NCBI GenBank assembly: GCA_024362935.1
Contig: JANCRA010000174.1
Coordinates: 310,001-374,000, forward strand
Length of the DNA stretch: 64,000 bases
Direction: 5' to 3'
From: Setophaga petechia
Taxonomy: Eukaryota > Chordata > Aves > Passeriformes > Parulidae
Shown here piece after piece: positions 1 to 11,142 of this stretch (position 1 is the first letter of the stretch; each line of letters begins with the position of its first letter). The notes beneath the pieces were generated by a model. It was not told where the DNA came from, did no database searches, and saw only the letters and a program-made list of their open reading frames with translations. The position numbers and the translations under genes were made by a program.

Positions 1-30
1 AGAATATAAAAAGCCCATCCCACATCCCTG

Positions 31-84
31 ACTGGTTTTAAGGTCTTTTCCAACCCAAACCAGTCTGGGATTCCATGATTCTGA
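31..84 (+). mobile_element. CR1 LINE 3' end fragment
   Basis: The stretch carries AAGGTCTTTTCCAACCCAAACC followed by a degenerate terminal octamer region (ATTCCATGATTCTG), which is the sense-strand 3' terminus of avian CR1 retrotransposons. Only the last ~50 bp are present, as is usual for 5'-truncated CR1 copies. Confidence 0.75.
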
Positions 85-349
85 GTCCCCTGGGACAGGA
101 ATGACCCCCAGTTCCTCTCTCCCTCTGCCTCCAAACACCATTCCCAGGAGAATGAAGACAACTGGAGTACCATAAACATGGAGAGTAGAAAAAGCCCATC
201 CCACCTCCCTGATGTGCTTAATGTGAGCTCATATCTTGTCAAGCAGAGATGAGAGAACTTTTAAATGGTTCTTAAACTGTCTTGGTAAATGAATTAAAAT
301 ATGAAGGGCTGCTTCTTGAAATAGAGTGGAGAGGACAATTTATCATACA

Positions 350-500
350 ATCCCAGAGTGGTTTGGGTTGGAGAGGACCTTGAATTTCATCCCATCCCAC
401 CCCTGCCCTGGGCTGGGACCCCTTCCCATGGTTGCTCCAAGCCCTGTCCAGCCTGGCCTTGGACACTGCCAGGGATCCAGGGCAGCCACCAACACATCTG
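350..500 (-). mobile_element. CR1 LINE 3' fragment, antisense
   Basis: Reads GGTTTGGGTTGGAGAGGACC, then GTTGCTCCAAGCC and CCTGGCCTTGGACACTGCCAGGGATCCAGGG, the reverse complement of the CR1 3' region. Roughly 150 bp survive. The short open frames crossing it are incidental. Confidence 0.85.
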
Positions 501-583
501 GGTGGATTTGACTCCCACTGAGCACAAACAGAGGATCAGACCCCGTTTGTGAGGGGAAGGGAGATGCTGAGGGATGAGCTGAG

Positions 584-690
584 GGATGTCCACAGCCACA
601 GAAGGGCCAGGACAGCAATGTGTCCCAAAGAAGGGGACATTGTCCTAATCCCACAAAAATCTTCCAGTTGCTAAAACCTGTTGGTTTTGG
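584..690. repeat. Paralogous segment, copy 1 (pair with 5828-5933)
   Basis: About 107 bp from GATGTCCACAGCCACAG to AAACCTGTTGG recur at 5828-5933 with only a few substitutions. In both places the block lies just downstream of an antisense CR1 fragment, so it is either a CR1-associated repeat or part of an old segmental duplication. It matches no family I can name. Confidence 0.75.
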
Positions 691-2873
691 ACTCTACCAA
701 ACAGCCCAGCTGAGGCTTCTGACATTGGGGAAAGTAAATAAATCCATGCCAAGTGCAAAACAATCCATGAAAACATCCTGCAGTTAACGGGGGAAAACAT
801 TTCCCCCAACAAGGGCTGATTCCAGACCCAAATTTCTCAGCCAGCCTTTTTGGAAGCCAACCAAGCCATTGAATAGAACTTTACAACTCAACACAGGCCG
901 GGGAGCTTTGAAATCTGTGAAGGGATGAAATGCAGGGAGATGTTTTCACATGGAAAACATGATTGCTCTAGATCAATATGTGAGGTGGCCTAAAATAATT
1001 TGCAATTTTATAAAGCGAGAATAACTCTTTACAGCCCACCTATTATTTTTTTTAATTTATTTTTCAGCAATGCGAAGTGAAGAATTCAAGTCTGAAGACA
1101 AGAAGGCTTTAAATTAAATATAAATATTCACAACATGGCTGTTTGGTGCTATATGGAAAAGCAAATTTTATTTTTTTTCTGTTTTTCTCTCCCTAAATTA
1201 AACCTGTGTTTTGCAAAGCCAACCAAAAAAAAAAAAAAAAGAAAAAAAGAATGGATTCATGGTTACAAAAGAGTGGTTATGCTCTCCTGTGCCCAGCACC
1301 TCCTCCTCTCTCCCTCACACGCACACAGCCACTGGTAATAAAACTGTAACTTATGATTTCGCACCAATAATATCCCACGAAGGGTGCCTCGATTTTCCCC
1401 TGGAGCAAAGGAAAGAGGCCAAAACAATCAACGTCTCTCTTGTGCAGAGCTGAGCTTGGGCTCCACTTGGACTCGGCTCCGTGTCCCCCCTGAGCCTGTG
1501 GAATATTCTTTACCTGCCAAACTCCTCAGCCCCAAATGCGATGGTGACCCTGGAGCTTTTTTTGGCCCCTCTCAAAGTCAGGGAGGAACGTGGATCACCC
1601 AAAGGTTTCTGTTCCACCAACCCAACGGGATCTGTCAGGCAGAGCTGATCGATATTTTCCCAGTGCAGAAACTTTCTGCTGTGAAATCCAAAGGTTCTCA
1701 AGATGTATTTTAATTTTTCTGGCTTTTGTCAAAAATGATCCAAATTCCTGGAACACTTTGCTGTCCCCTCACGTGCTTTGACTGTGGTTTGCAATGACTT
1801 CAGGGGAGTTTCTTGTCAATCTCTGACTTGGGTCAGCTCACAGAGAACTGGAAAATACTCCTGAGATGGGAAATCTCAAGGAGCAGAGGGTGCAGGAGCT
1901 GCTGCACACATGGCAGGGGGTGAGCTCCGTGCCTTGGAAGGATTCCTGCTTATCCACACTGTGCAGCACGAGGCACTGCCCAGGGAAGAGGAGATGTGCT
2001 CTTTGTAATGCACAGTAATTAAATCAGCTCTAATCAACCACAGCATCTCTTTGGGAAGCATCCATGAGTGAAAGGCTCCTTTTTTTTTTTTTTTTTTTTA
2101 ATTTTAGTACGAGTTTTTCTCATTAGTTACACCAAAGCTGCATTTAATTCTCGCCCTGGCTGAACTAAACTCAGATGAACAGAGAGGGCTGAGAATAAAC
2201 TTTAACTCTTCCATTTGGAACTGCCCCTGGAAAGCTGAATATCAACAGAATCCCAGTCAGACCCCCTGTGACCAAACATGCACTTAAAGAAAGAGTAAAC
2301 AGCCAAACCTCCTCGAGCTGCTTTGGCCCCAGCCCTGTTCCTTCCCTTTGGCACTTGTTCCCTTGGAATGATGGATTAAAAACTCCGAATTTCAGCAGTT
2401 TCTCTTCCCCCTCCCTGCACTGGGATTAAGTGTTTTGCTGTAATTAGTTTCTAATTGCTGTGTCCAAACCATGGGAGCCGAGGGGTGGATATCCATGGAC
2501 ATCTCGGCTCTCCTCAGGCAGGAGGGAGTGAATTTCCCCGGGAAGAGGGGCTGACCATGTTTAATGAGCACTTCTGGGCTGACAAATGGCTGTGTAAAAC
2601 ACTTCCTCCCTTCCCATGTGCTCCCTGCGTGCCTCGGAGTGCCAAGCTCTTCACGTCTGGATTAAGTATCACAAGCTCCACAATTATTTTGTCTCCTTGT
2701 CAGATGCTCGCTGTGGAGAGAGGCCGCTGCCTTTGCTGCCCACCTGGGTGGTGTTAATGGGCTGCTCAGTCACCCCAGACACACAGAACAATCAGGGATT
2801 TCTCAGCTTTGGGGAGAAAACCAATTTTTTCCCCTCCCATCAGTACCCCCAGCCCCATTCCAGGTGCAGAATC
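691..2873. other. Unique DNA, no gene seen
   Basis: No convincing exon, RNA gene or mobile element is visible. There is an A-rich tract near 1224-1248 and a T tract near 2080-2099, either of which could be a decayed retroposon tail. The AT-rich part around 960-1130 has the look of non-repetitive intergenic sequence. Confidence 0.5.
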
Positions 2874-3005
2874 TTGGAATGGAATGGTTTGGGATGGGAG
2901 AGACCTTAAAGCTCATCCTGTTCCACCTCCTGCCATGGGCAGGGACACCTTCCACCATCCCAGGTTGCTCCAAGCCCTGTCCAGCCTGGCTTGGGACATT
3001 TCCTG
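2874..3005 (-). mobile_element. CR1 LINE 3' fragment, antisense
   Basis: Contains GGAATGGTTTGGGATGGGAG, CCATGGGCAGGGACACC, TTCCACCATCCCAGGTTGC and CCAAGCCCTGTCCAGCCTGG in the order expected for the reverse complement of the CR1 3' end. The TTCCACCATCCCAGG block is the same segment that was amplified into the array at 49490-50405. Confidence 0.88.
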
Positions 3006-3087
3006 ATGAATCTGGATTTATCTGCAGCCCTTTGCAGCCTGAATCTGCAGTGAGCTCTGCCCACAATCTCTGCTGTGCTGCTGAACT

Positions 3088-3385
3088 GCCCAGAGCCCAG
3101 GAAATCCGAGGATCCTCAGTGACCCCCTGTGACCCTCACGAGTCCCTTCCAGCTCAGGAGATCCTGTGAGATGAATCTGGGTGAATCTCTGAGGTGAATC
3201 TGGGTGAATCTCTGAGGTGAATCTCTGAGGTGAATCTGAATCAGGACTGGGTGAAAACCTGAAGAGAACAAATCCTCACGCTACATTTTACAGCTGAAAG
3301 ATTTGAAACTAAAAATTCACTGGATTCCCACTGAAATGTGACCCCCAGAATTGCACCAGCCTCAATAAATCTCATTGTCCTTGGC
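3088..3385. repeat. Paralogous segment, copy 1 (pair with 5402-5623)
   Basis: Begins CCCAGAGCCCAGGAAATCCGAGG and ends CTCATTGTCCTTGGC, and is repeated at 5402-5623. This copy is ~75 bp longer because it contains a small tandem expansion of GTGAATCTCTGAG at about 3168-3240 that the other copy lacks. Family unknown. Confidence 0.8.
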
Positions 3386-5401
3386 TAAAACATCCTCGGA
3401 ATAATTCTCCAGTTTTAACCAGGCACATCTATTAATTGGCCTCACCCAGATGAGAAAAACACTGGGAAAGAACATCCCTTTTATTGGACCTTCAAAACAT
3501 TTTCCAGCCAACAATTTCATCCAAACTGGGGCTTAACATTTAGAAGTTGGACTTGGCATTTTAAGATCTGGTCGATACAAAGTTTGGGACAAACCAGAAG
3601 AAAAAAAAAACAAGAAAAAAGATGGTTGAACAAAACCTGAGCTGAGCCCATGATGGATGGACCCTTTCTTTGGTCTCATTCAGCACTGAAACCACCCGTT
3701 GGCTTGGCCACCCTGAGCTCAAATATTATTTAATGCTGGCGTAAAAAGAAAATAATAATTCTGCAGTGTGAGTGTTCCACAGCGCGGCTTCCAATTCACC
3801 TCTGGCCTTCCAGGCTCTGGGCAATGATTCATTTTCCTCCTGACAGGAGGGGTACAACATTCTCAGCGCTTCTTGGGTGGAAGAAAAGTTTGTAGGAAGC
3901 AAATCCACAGCGAGCCATTAAACTTGATGAGGATTAATCCCCTCCCTCGCTGGTTTCATGTCCAAAATGCATCGATGGCTTGGAGGATTGGGCTGGAGTC
4001 CCCAGCTGGGAGCAGAGCTGTGATCTGGGGCTTTTGGGGAGTGTGTATGCACGACCCAGCTAATGGTGGAACAAACCCCAGTGCTCTGGGCTTGGGGAGT
4101 CCCACTCCAGCAATAACAGATTGTAAAAGATCAAGTTTCAGCACAATTAGCTCCTGGCTGCAGTTTATTACCCCATCGGAGATTTAAAACATGATTTTTT
4201 TCCCCCCTCCCCACTGCATTCCAACAATGCTTAAGTGTCTGGGGCTGACACTGTAAAACAATAATAGAGTGACAAATATCTGTCTATCCGAAGACAAACC
4301 CAGTGGCTGGGCTTGTTTGGAGACAGTGAATTGTAAAATATGCTTTAAAGTGGCCTTTTCTCCTTCTTCTCAGCTGGTCACAGGGCTGAGTGGGAATGTT
4401 TGTGGTGTCTTGTTTGGTTTTTAGCGTTTGGTGGGATTTCAGGATGGTTGAGGCTTCTGAAGGACAAGGCCCAAGGGCTGAAGGAAGAAATCCCTGTTAT
4501 TTATTTCTGCAGCAGAACTTGAGGTCAACACCCGATGCCTCAATGTGAAAAACAATTAGGTGGATGAAATTCCTCCCTGCACATGTGCAGCTCTTCCCCG
4601 TGGATGTCAGGAGTCCCTGGATGTCCCCTGGGATGACATGGGGAGCATCCCAGCAGTTTTATTTCCTTGGGCTGGATGGAACACGTTGGAACAGGATTTT
4701 CAGGACATCATGAGCAGGAATGTGTTTGGGGACATCTTGCTCTGCGGGTTTTGAAGTTTTTAATAAGAACACCCTGCAAGCAGCCCTGCAGCTTCCAAAG
4801 CACCATGCCAAGAGAAAAAGGAAGGCACACAGAGGGGGAAAAAGGGGGGAGCTGGGAGCTGTCAGGGTCGATCTGGGAGAGTTTCCACGCATTGGAAGCG
4901 AGAAGCATCGAGCACTTTGCAAAACGCGGAGTCGCAATTACGGGAGCAAATTGTAGCGATTAGAGCAGGTATGAAACTTCTCAGTGACACAATAAACAGC
5001 AGGGCAGAGTTGTTTCCATTTAATTAAAGCCCTGTTTACCCAGCCCCTGATGTTTCAATCCCGGGCAGAGCTACAGGAGCACGTTTGCCCCGTTGCTGTG
5101 GGTGTTGTGCGAAGCTGTGCAGGTGGAGGTGCCACAGGAGCTGCCCTGGTGTGTCCCTGCTCCAGGAACGGGGGCAGCACAGCAGAAGGAGTCTCCAGGG
5201 ATCCCGGGCTGGACTGGGGCCTCAGGAAATACAGAGCAACTGGAACAGCCCCAGGGTGTTCATGTCCCCATCGCTCTGGGTGGGATTCAGCTAGCTAGGC
5301 CACCTGTCTGGTTTAAGCTGTTCCTCAAGTCCAGCTCAAAGACAGCAGCACAGAGGGAAGTAGGGAAGTTGGAAATGGAGCTGCGCCACCTCCCTCTCAT
5401 G
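3386..5401. other. Unique DNA, no gene seen
   Basis: About 2 kb without a recognisable repeat family or coding exon. Short open frames on both strands have no consistent codon pattern or homology that I recognise. An A-rich run lies near 3600. Confidence 0.45.
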
Positions 5402-5623
5402 CCCAGAGCCCAGGAAATCCGAGGATCCTCAGTGACCCTCCATGACCCTCACAAGTCCCTTCACAGCTTCCTGTGAGCCCAGGACTGGGTGAAAACCTGA
5501 AGAGAACAAATCCTCACGCTGTATTTTACAGCTGAAAGATTTGAAACTAAAAATTCAGTGAATTCCCATTGAAATGTGACCCCCAGAATTGCGCCAGCCT
5601 CAACAAATCTCATTGTCCTTGGC
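5402..5623. repeat. Paralogous segment, copy 2 (pair with 3088-3385)
   Basis: Same block as 3088-3385 without the internal GTGAATCTCTGAG expansion, so it probably shows the shorter ancestral form. It is followed within 60 bp by an antisense CR1 fragment and then by the second paralogous block at 5828-5933. Confidence 0.8.
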
Positions 5624-5671
5624 AATGAGGCCCATGGAGGTCTTACATGGGTCCTTCCCTTTTTCAGGGAA

Positions 5672-5815
5672 CATGGAATGGTTTGGGTTAGAAGAGACCC
5701 TAAAGATCATTTAATTCCACCCCTTAGGGGCACCTTCCACTGTCCCAGGCTGCTCCAAGCCCCATCCAGCCTGGCCTTGGGCACTGCCAGGGATCCAGGG
5801 GCATCCACAGCTGCT
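5672..5815 (-). mobile_element. CR1 LINE 3' fragment, antisense
   Basis: GGAATGGTTTGGGTTAGAAG, then CACCTTCCACTGTCCCAGG, CTGCTCCAAGCCCCATCC and TGCCAGGGATCCAGGG match the reverse complement of the CR1 3' region. The terminal octamer end lies at the left. Confidence 0.88.
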
Positions 5816-5827
5816 CTGGGGCTGATG

Positions 5828-5933
5828 GATGTCCACAGCCACAGAAGGGCCAGGACAGCAACGTGCCCCAAAGAAGGGGACATCGTCCTAATGCCACAAA
5901 AATCTTCCAGTTGCTAAAACCTGCTGGGTTGGG
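5828..5933. repeat. Paralogous segment, copy 2 (pair with 584-690)
   Basis: Near-identical to 584-690, for example CAGAAGGGCCAGGACAGCAA and AATCTTCCAGTTGC. Here the block is separated from its CR1 by ~15 bp rather than the ~80 bp seen in the first copy, so an insertion or deletion distinguishes the two. Confidence 0.75.
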
Positions 5934-7511
5934 ATTCAGCTCGTTGCCTGTGCCAGGCCTGTGCCAGGCCCTCCCCACCCTCCCAGGGAGCGTCCAGCTC
6001 GGAGCAGACACCTAATCCTGGAGAGCATCTCCATCCAGGAGATGGAGAAGCCAAATCCCAGCTGTTCTGGGTCCGAGTCCTGTGCAGGAGGGCGTTGCTG
6101 GTGCCGTGGAAGCTGCAGCTCCAGCCTGAGTGCTGAGTGGCTTCCAAAGCCACCAGGACGAGGGGGTTTGGAGGTTTTCTTGGCTGCCTGCACGGGGCGG
6201 TTTGAGCCCAGCCTGGTTTCCACAGGTCAGGCTTAAGGCAGGCTGGTGGAGAGGTGCAGGAGCCAGGCTGCAGTGCCAGAGCCTGTGGATAAACACAGCC
6301 TGCTCTCCCTGCAGCAACAGCAGCCCTGCAACGTCATTTTCCAGTGGTGTTGGTCTGGCACCTTCCTGCTGCACTAAACTCACTCTGAAGGAGTCAAGTG
6401 AAGGAAAGAAAAAAAAAAAAATTAAAAAAAAAAAAAGTGGGAAAACCAACAATGCTAAAAAAAGGCCTGCTAAATTTAGGATAAAGCTGAGGATGCATTG
6501 GTCAGTGTCCAAGGGAAGTGGCCCAATGACCTGATTACTGCTCAGCAAAGTCGATGGGAAAAGCTGAAACTGGAAAACTCGATCGGTTTTATGACCTTTA
6601 AGGAGTGCAGTCAGAGAAGGGAGTTTAGTGCCTCTATCTTCCCATTTGTTTGTAATATTAGTCATTCTTAGAAGAGGGCCTGACTCACTCTGCCAGAGTT
6701 TCTCCTCCTGTATAAACTAAAACTCTGTGACATTCAATTATTTCATTATTTTAGGCCCCTCCCAAATTAATGCTCTCCCTGAAGCACCTTCTCCTCCCAG
6801 TGACACCAAGTCTGCACAGAACAACATCTGGCACTTGTTCCTTCCACTCCACTCCCGGCGCCTGCTGGAGGTGGCCAAAATTAGCAGCACATTCACCCTC
6901 GGTGCTGAGGGATGAACGTCCAAATTCAGGGCTTTCAACCTAATTTAGGGCTAGAATTTTCTGGTCTGGCACACAGCTGGTATCTCTGCACTCAGAGGCA
7001 CTCGAACATGTTTATCTTCGTGTGTTTATGAGTTCATGAGCTGAGAAAGTGAGGATTGGGCAATAAAGATCATTCCACTGAAATCATCACCCCCACCCCA
7101 ATCAAGCCGGAGATTTCACACTCGATTTGAAAAGATGGGCTGCAAATCACGGCTGCATTTTTCCTGCTGATTCCTCCTGGGTGCCACCTCTGCTTTCCGC
7201 GGCCGTGCAGAGGGAAGGTCTATTTATAAATTAACAACCTGATGCCATCTGCACAGAGCCATCAGATCTGGCCTGGATGCCAGCTGGGAGCTGCAATCCC
7301 CAAATGTGCCCTTGGAGAAGCGTTCTGGGCGGAGACCTTCCCCGTTTGGCTCCAAACCTCCCCGCAGGTGTTCAGTTCAAGGAGTGTCACCAAGGTGTGA
7401 GGCAAAGCAAGCCATTCCAGCCCAGACTGGCTCGTTCTTATTTTCTTTCCTGCTAATTGTACCCGCAGCCAGCGGATTCCCTCGTCAGCCGCTGAATCCC
7501 CGCGGCCGCCT
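5934..7511. other. Unique DNA, no gene seen
   Basis: No coding exon supported. A poly(A)-rich tract at about 6411-6437 interrupts otherwise ordinary sequence. The 217-codon open frame on the minus strand here includes translation of that homopolymer and has no recognisable domain. Confidence 0.45.
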
Positions 7512-7517
7512 TCTCCC

Positions 7518-7887
7518 CGTCGCAGACAACTTTTATGAAAAATCTTTCCTTAGGATTTCTCCTCCTGAGAAGCTGAGAGGCCTCAGGAACAAAATGTAAA
7601 CATTGATTATCTGCTGCTGTGGAATGCAACAGGTGCATCTGGGATTGGCCTCATGTGGTTGTTTCTAATTAATGGCCAATCACAGTCAGCTGTCCGAGCC
7701 ACAAGTCTTTATTATTTCTCTTTGCTATTCTATTCTGAGCCAGCCTTCTGATGAAATCCTTTCTTCTATTCTTTTAGTATAGTTTTAATGTAATATAGAT
7801 CATAAAATAATAAATCAAGCCTTCTGAAACACGGAGTCACATCCTCATCTCTTCCCCAGTCCGAAAACCCCTGTGAGCACGGTCCCA
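7518..7887 (+). mobile_element. Solo LTR, ERVK-like, with 6-bp target duplication
   Basis: A 370-bp LTR in sense orientation, flanked by the direct repeat TCTCCC at 7512-7517 and 7888-7893. Six-bp duplications are typical of betaretrovirus-like (ERVK) insertions. The left edge reads CGTCGCAGACA and the right edge GGTCCCA, so the usual TG...CA ends are mutated at the first base. Near the 3' end CATAAAATAATAAATC holds a polyadenylation signal. There is no internal retroviral sequence, so this is a solo LTR. Related copies lie at 11143-11916 and 12733-13126. Confidence 0.85.
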
Positions 7888-7893
7888 TCTCCC

Positions 7894-8617
7894 TTCCCGC
7901 CTGGCACCGCTTTTATTCCCAAAGCTGGCAGGGAATCCTGGCCAGCCTCCAAGCCTCCCAGAGCCTGGAACACACACAAGCCTTGCACAACCCTCCCAAG
8001 GCACCACTTTCCTTCCCCGTTGTTGCCACCTCCGCTGGCAGCGCCAGGCCGGGCTGTTCCCTCTTGCCCAACATCCCAAAGTTTCCCCTGGGAAAGCTGA
8101 CGGCTCTGTCTGGAATAGAAAGTGATGTTTGAAAACAAAGACACGTGGCAGGGGTGGAAGGGACGGCAGAGGGATGATTAATTGTGGGGAAATCTGCGAT
8201 TTGATCGTGGTGGGGTGGTGAAAGCAGAGCTGTGCTTCGTTCCCAGCTCATTTCCAGGGAGTTCACTCTGGTTTCCAGGCTCAGCAGAGCCTTTGGCTGC
8301 TCTGCAGGGATTTGCAGCGTCCCCAGGTGATGCCATGGCCTGGGCAGAACTCGGGAGCAGCCCTCAGGGCAGGTTTGTCACCAACTGTCCCCGGCCTGCT
8401 GGGCACCAGCTCTGCCCAAATTCACATGTGAGGGGATGGAGCTGAGCCCAAACTCTGGAAAAGAGAAGGAATTGACCTGCCCAGAGCTCTGGGTCAGCTT
8501 TGTGCCTCCTGAGTAACCACAGCAAGCAGCCAAGCCCCACATTCAAGGGATGCTTTAATTCCAGCTGGGAATCCTCGAGTTCCAATCCCCAGCATTGAGT
8601 GGCTTCAACTCACGGGG
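7894..8617. other. Unique DNA, no gene seen
   Basis: About 720 bp of moderately GC-rich sequence between the solo LTR and the 23-bp array. No exon, RNA gene or repeat family recognised. Confidence 0.45.
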
Positions 8618-8908
8618 TCCTGGAATGGTTTGGGTGGAAATCCTGGGTGGGAATCCTGGAGTGGTTTGGGCGAGAATCCTGGAATGGTTTGGGTGGGAAT
8701 CCTGGAGTGGTTTGGGTGGGAATCCTGGAATGGTTTTTATGAGGATCCTGGAATGGTTTGGGTGGGAATCCTGGAATGGTTTGGGTGGGAATCCTGGAAT
8801 GGTTTGGATGAGAATCCTGGAATGGTTTGGGTGGAAATCCTAGAATGGTTTGGGTGGAAATCCTGGAATGGTTTGGGTGGGAATCCTGGAATGGTTTGGG
8901 TGGGAAGG
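8618..8908. repeat. 23-bp minisatellite grown from a CR1 3' tail
   Basis: About 12-13 units of GGAATGGTTTGGGTGGGAATCCT with small variants (GAGTGG, GTTTTTATGAGG, GTTTGGATGAGA). The core GGAATGGTTTGGGT is the antisense CR1 terminus, and the last unit runs straight into the CR1 body at 8890, so the array is an expansion of the element's own end. Repetitive peptide frames (NPGMVWVGILEWFG) come from the repeat and are not a gene. Confidence 0.92.
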
Positions 8909-9228
8909 GACCTCAAAGCCCATCCAGTGGCACAGGGACACCTCCCACTGTCCCAGGCTGCTCCAGCCCGGCCTTGGACAATTCCAGAGATCCAGGGGAG
9001 GCCACAGCTTCTCTGGGAATTCCATCCCAACCTGTCTCCACTCTCCCAGCCAGGAATTCCTTCCCAATATCCCACCCAGCCCTGCCCTCTGTCAGTTCAA
9101 AGCCATTCCCTGTGTCCTGTCCCCCCATCCTTGTCCCCAGTCCCTCCCCAGCTCTCCTGGAGCCCCTTCAGGCCCTGCCAGGGGCTCTGAGCTCTCCCCA
9201 GAGCCCTCCTTCCTCCAGGCTGAAAAAC
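8890..9228 (-). mobile_element. CR1 LINE 3' region, antisense, ~340 bp
   Basis: The longest CR1 fragment here. In order it shows GGGACCTCAAAGCCCATCC, CACCTCCCACTGTCCCAGG, CCTTGGACAATTCCAGAGATCC, GTCAGTTCAAAGCC, TGTGTCCTGTCC and CTTCCTCCAGGCTGAA, matching the antisense 3' untranslated region of CR1. No reverse-transcriptase coding sequence is present. Confidence 0.9.
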
Positions 9229-9883
9229 CTAATAAACAAAATAGCAATATTAAATCTATTTGTTAACAACAAATGTTATAAATATTGAATTTAAATCCAC
9301 ATTTAAGACCTTTCCCTAAATGATTGACCAGAGGTTTATGACACAAGTCAGTAACTAAACACGATTTGTTTAAAGAACAGTTCCATTTTAAAAAGCAAAT
9401 GCTGTCAAACCATTCATGGGGGAGAAAAAAGCGCCCTTGGCGTTGTATTAACGATATATTTTTAATTTCCCAGTTGCTGCAGTCTCGCTGTTTGCACTTA
9501 AGGCTGTCAGAAAGAATTGTTTAATAAGTGCCAGGGAACAAAGAGGCTGGAAATCACCTCCCTAGGAAAGCCAGGAGAGCTTTCAGCAGGGAGCTGGAGG
9601 GAGAAAAGCTGGTCAATACTGCTCGGAAGTGCCTGTTTGTGCTGCAATCAAAGGAATTCTGATAAATTAAAGCTTCCGTGGGGCTGAACAACGTGTCCTG
9701 AGGGAATGGAGGGAGCTGGGAGGAATTTCTGCCACGGTTGGCAGTGCAGGGCTCTCTGGAAGGATGTGCTCATTTTTAGGAGCAGCGTTTGTCCAAGGCA
9801 AGTCCAGCAAAGTTTGGTCCAATCCAGGACAGGCAGGAGGGGTTTGGCTATAAAAATACAAATACAAACAACAAATACAACAA
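9229..9883. other. Unique DNA, no gene seen
   Basis: AT-rich, non-repetitive sequence. An A/C-rich stretch near 9850-9890 (AAATACAAACAAC) leads into the inverted repeat. Confidence 0.45.
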
Positions 9884-10252
9884 ATACAAACGAGAGCCAA
9901 TCAGCCCAACAAAACCACCCCAATATCAGTGAAATTCTCTGGGTTTTCCCACCAAACTCAGGGATTTTCACCAATATCTCAGCCCCCATCCCTCACTTCC
10001 ATGAAGTTCATGCCCAAGTTGAAATGGAGCAGGAGGGGTTTGGCTGTGGGGAAATGCCTCCTCCATCCTCCCACTGCAGGGGAAATTCATCCAAATCCTC
10101 CTGCTCCATTTCAACTTGGGCATGAACTTCATGGAAGTGATGGTGGGGGCTGAGATATTGGTAAAAATCCCTGAGTTTGGTGGGAAAACCCAGCGAATTT
10201 CACTGATATTGGGGTGGTTTTGTTTGGTTGAGTGGCTCTTGTTTGTATTTTT
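9884..10252. repeat. Long inverted repeat (hairpin), ~161-bp arms
   Basis: Left arm 9884-10043 and right arm 10091-10252 are reverse complements of each other at about 94% by eye (roughly 8 mismatches and 2 one-base indels), with a 47-bp spacer. Both arms share, in opposite orientation, ACTTCCATGAAGTTCATGCC and GGTTTTCCCACCAAACTCAG. No coding frame makes sense across it. It could be a foldback element, a snap-back replication product, or a source of hairpin RNA if transcribed. Confidence 0.93.
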
Positions 10253-10435
10253 TGGGGTTTTTTTGTGTTTTGTTTTTGGAGTTTTTTAAGGGATTTTGGT
10301 TTGTTTGTTTCTTTGTTTGTTTGGGGATTTTGGTTTTGTTTTTGTTTTGGGTTTTTTGTTGGTTTTTTTTGTTTGTTTGTTTTTTGGGGGGGAGCTTGTT
10401 TTTTTGTTTTTTAATTTATTTATTTTTTTCAGCAT
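10253..10435. repeat. T/G-rich low-complexity tract
   Basis: About 180 bp almost free of A and C on the plus strand, made of TTTG, GTTT and GGGTTTT runs. The hydrophobic peptide frame through it (FFCVLFLEFF) is a composition artefact. Confidence 0.85.
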
Positions 10436-10439
10436 GGAG

Positions 10440-10890
10440 TCTCATCTTTATAATTAATAAAACCAGAAAATTAATATAATTAATAAATATAAATCTAAAT
10501 ATAAATATATATTTATTTATAAATAAAAATATATAATTAATAAATTCCAGAAAACACCACCTGGCATCAATCCCTGGCCTAAAGAACTGCCCAGCACCAC
10601 TTTGAGCAGTTTCTCCTGAGGCAGCATCCCTGCCCAGCAGGCTCTGGGACAGCTTTGAGCAGGAGCAGCACATTTCCAGCCCACTTTTACAGAACTTTTC
10701 CCTTGGCTTTGTCCTCCTTGCACAACCCTGACATTTCAAATGTCAGCTTTTTATTGAGCGAGACACTTGGAGGAGTTAAAGCAGCCTTGAAAAATAATCC
10801 CCAGAAGCCAGCCCAGGTCTGCAGGGAGCTCCTGCTCTGCTGGAAGGAGCTGGGAGCTCTGCTGGGGCCCCTCCAGGCCACCCCTCAGCT
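10440..10890. other. AT-rich patch then unique DNA
   Basis: 10440-10545 is AT-rich (AATATAAATATATATTTATT). The remainder is unremarkable, GC-richer sequence without a recognised feature. Confidence 0.5.
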
Positions 10891-10932
10891 CCAGTTTGAC
10901 CCCACAATTGTCCAGTTTGACCCCACAATTGT
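10891..10932. repeat. 21-bp direct repeat, 2 copies
   Basis: CCAGTTTGACCCCACAATTGT occurs twice back to back, a minimal tandem duplication. Confidence 0.9.
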
Positions 10933-11142
10933 CCCCTCTCAGCCCCTGAGCGTTTCCTGCTCCCACCTGGCCAGGCCAGGGCTGGGTGTGCATGGGGAGC
11001 TCTCCACGCCCTCTGGGAGTGCTGAACTTTGCAGGGAGTTGGGGATTTTGGCACCTTCCAGCAGAGCTGGGGAGCTGCTGAAGCAGTTTGGGGAGCCCTG
11101 AGCATGAGGAGGGGATTTTTAATCTGGGAAAAAGCATTTTAA

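Noticed and set aside
6012..6665. 217-codon minus-strand frame
   Set aside because: It runs through a poly(A)/poly(T) tract, which gives a Phe-rich stretch, and shows no domain.
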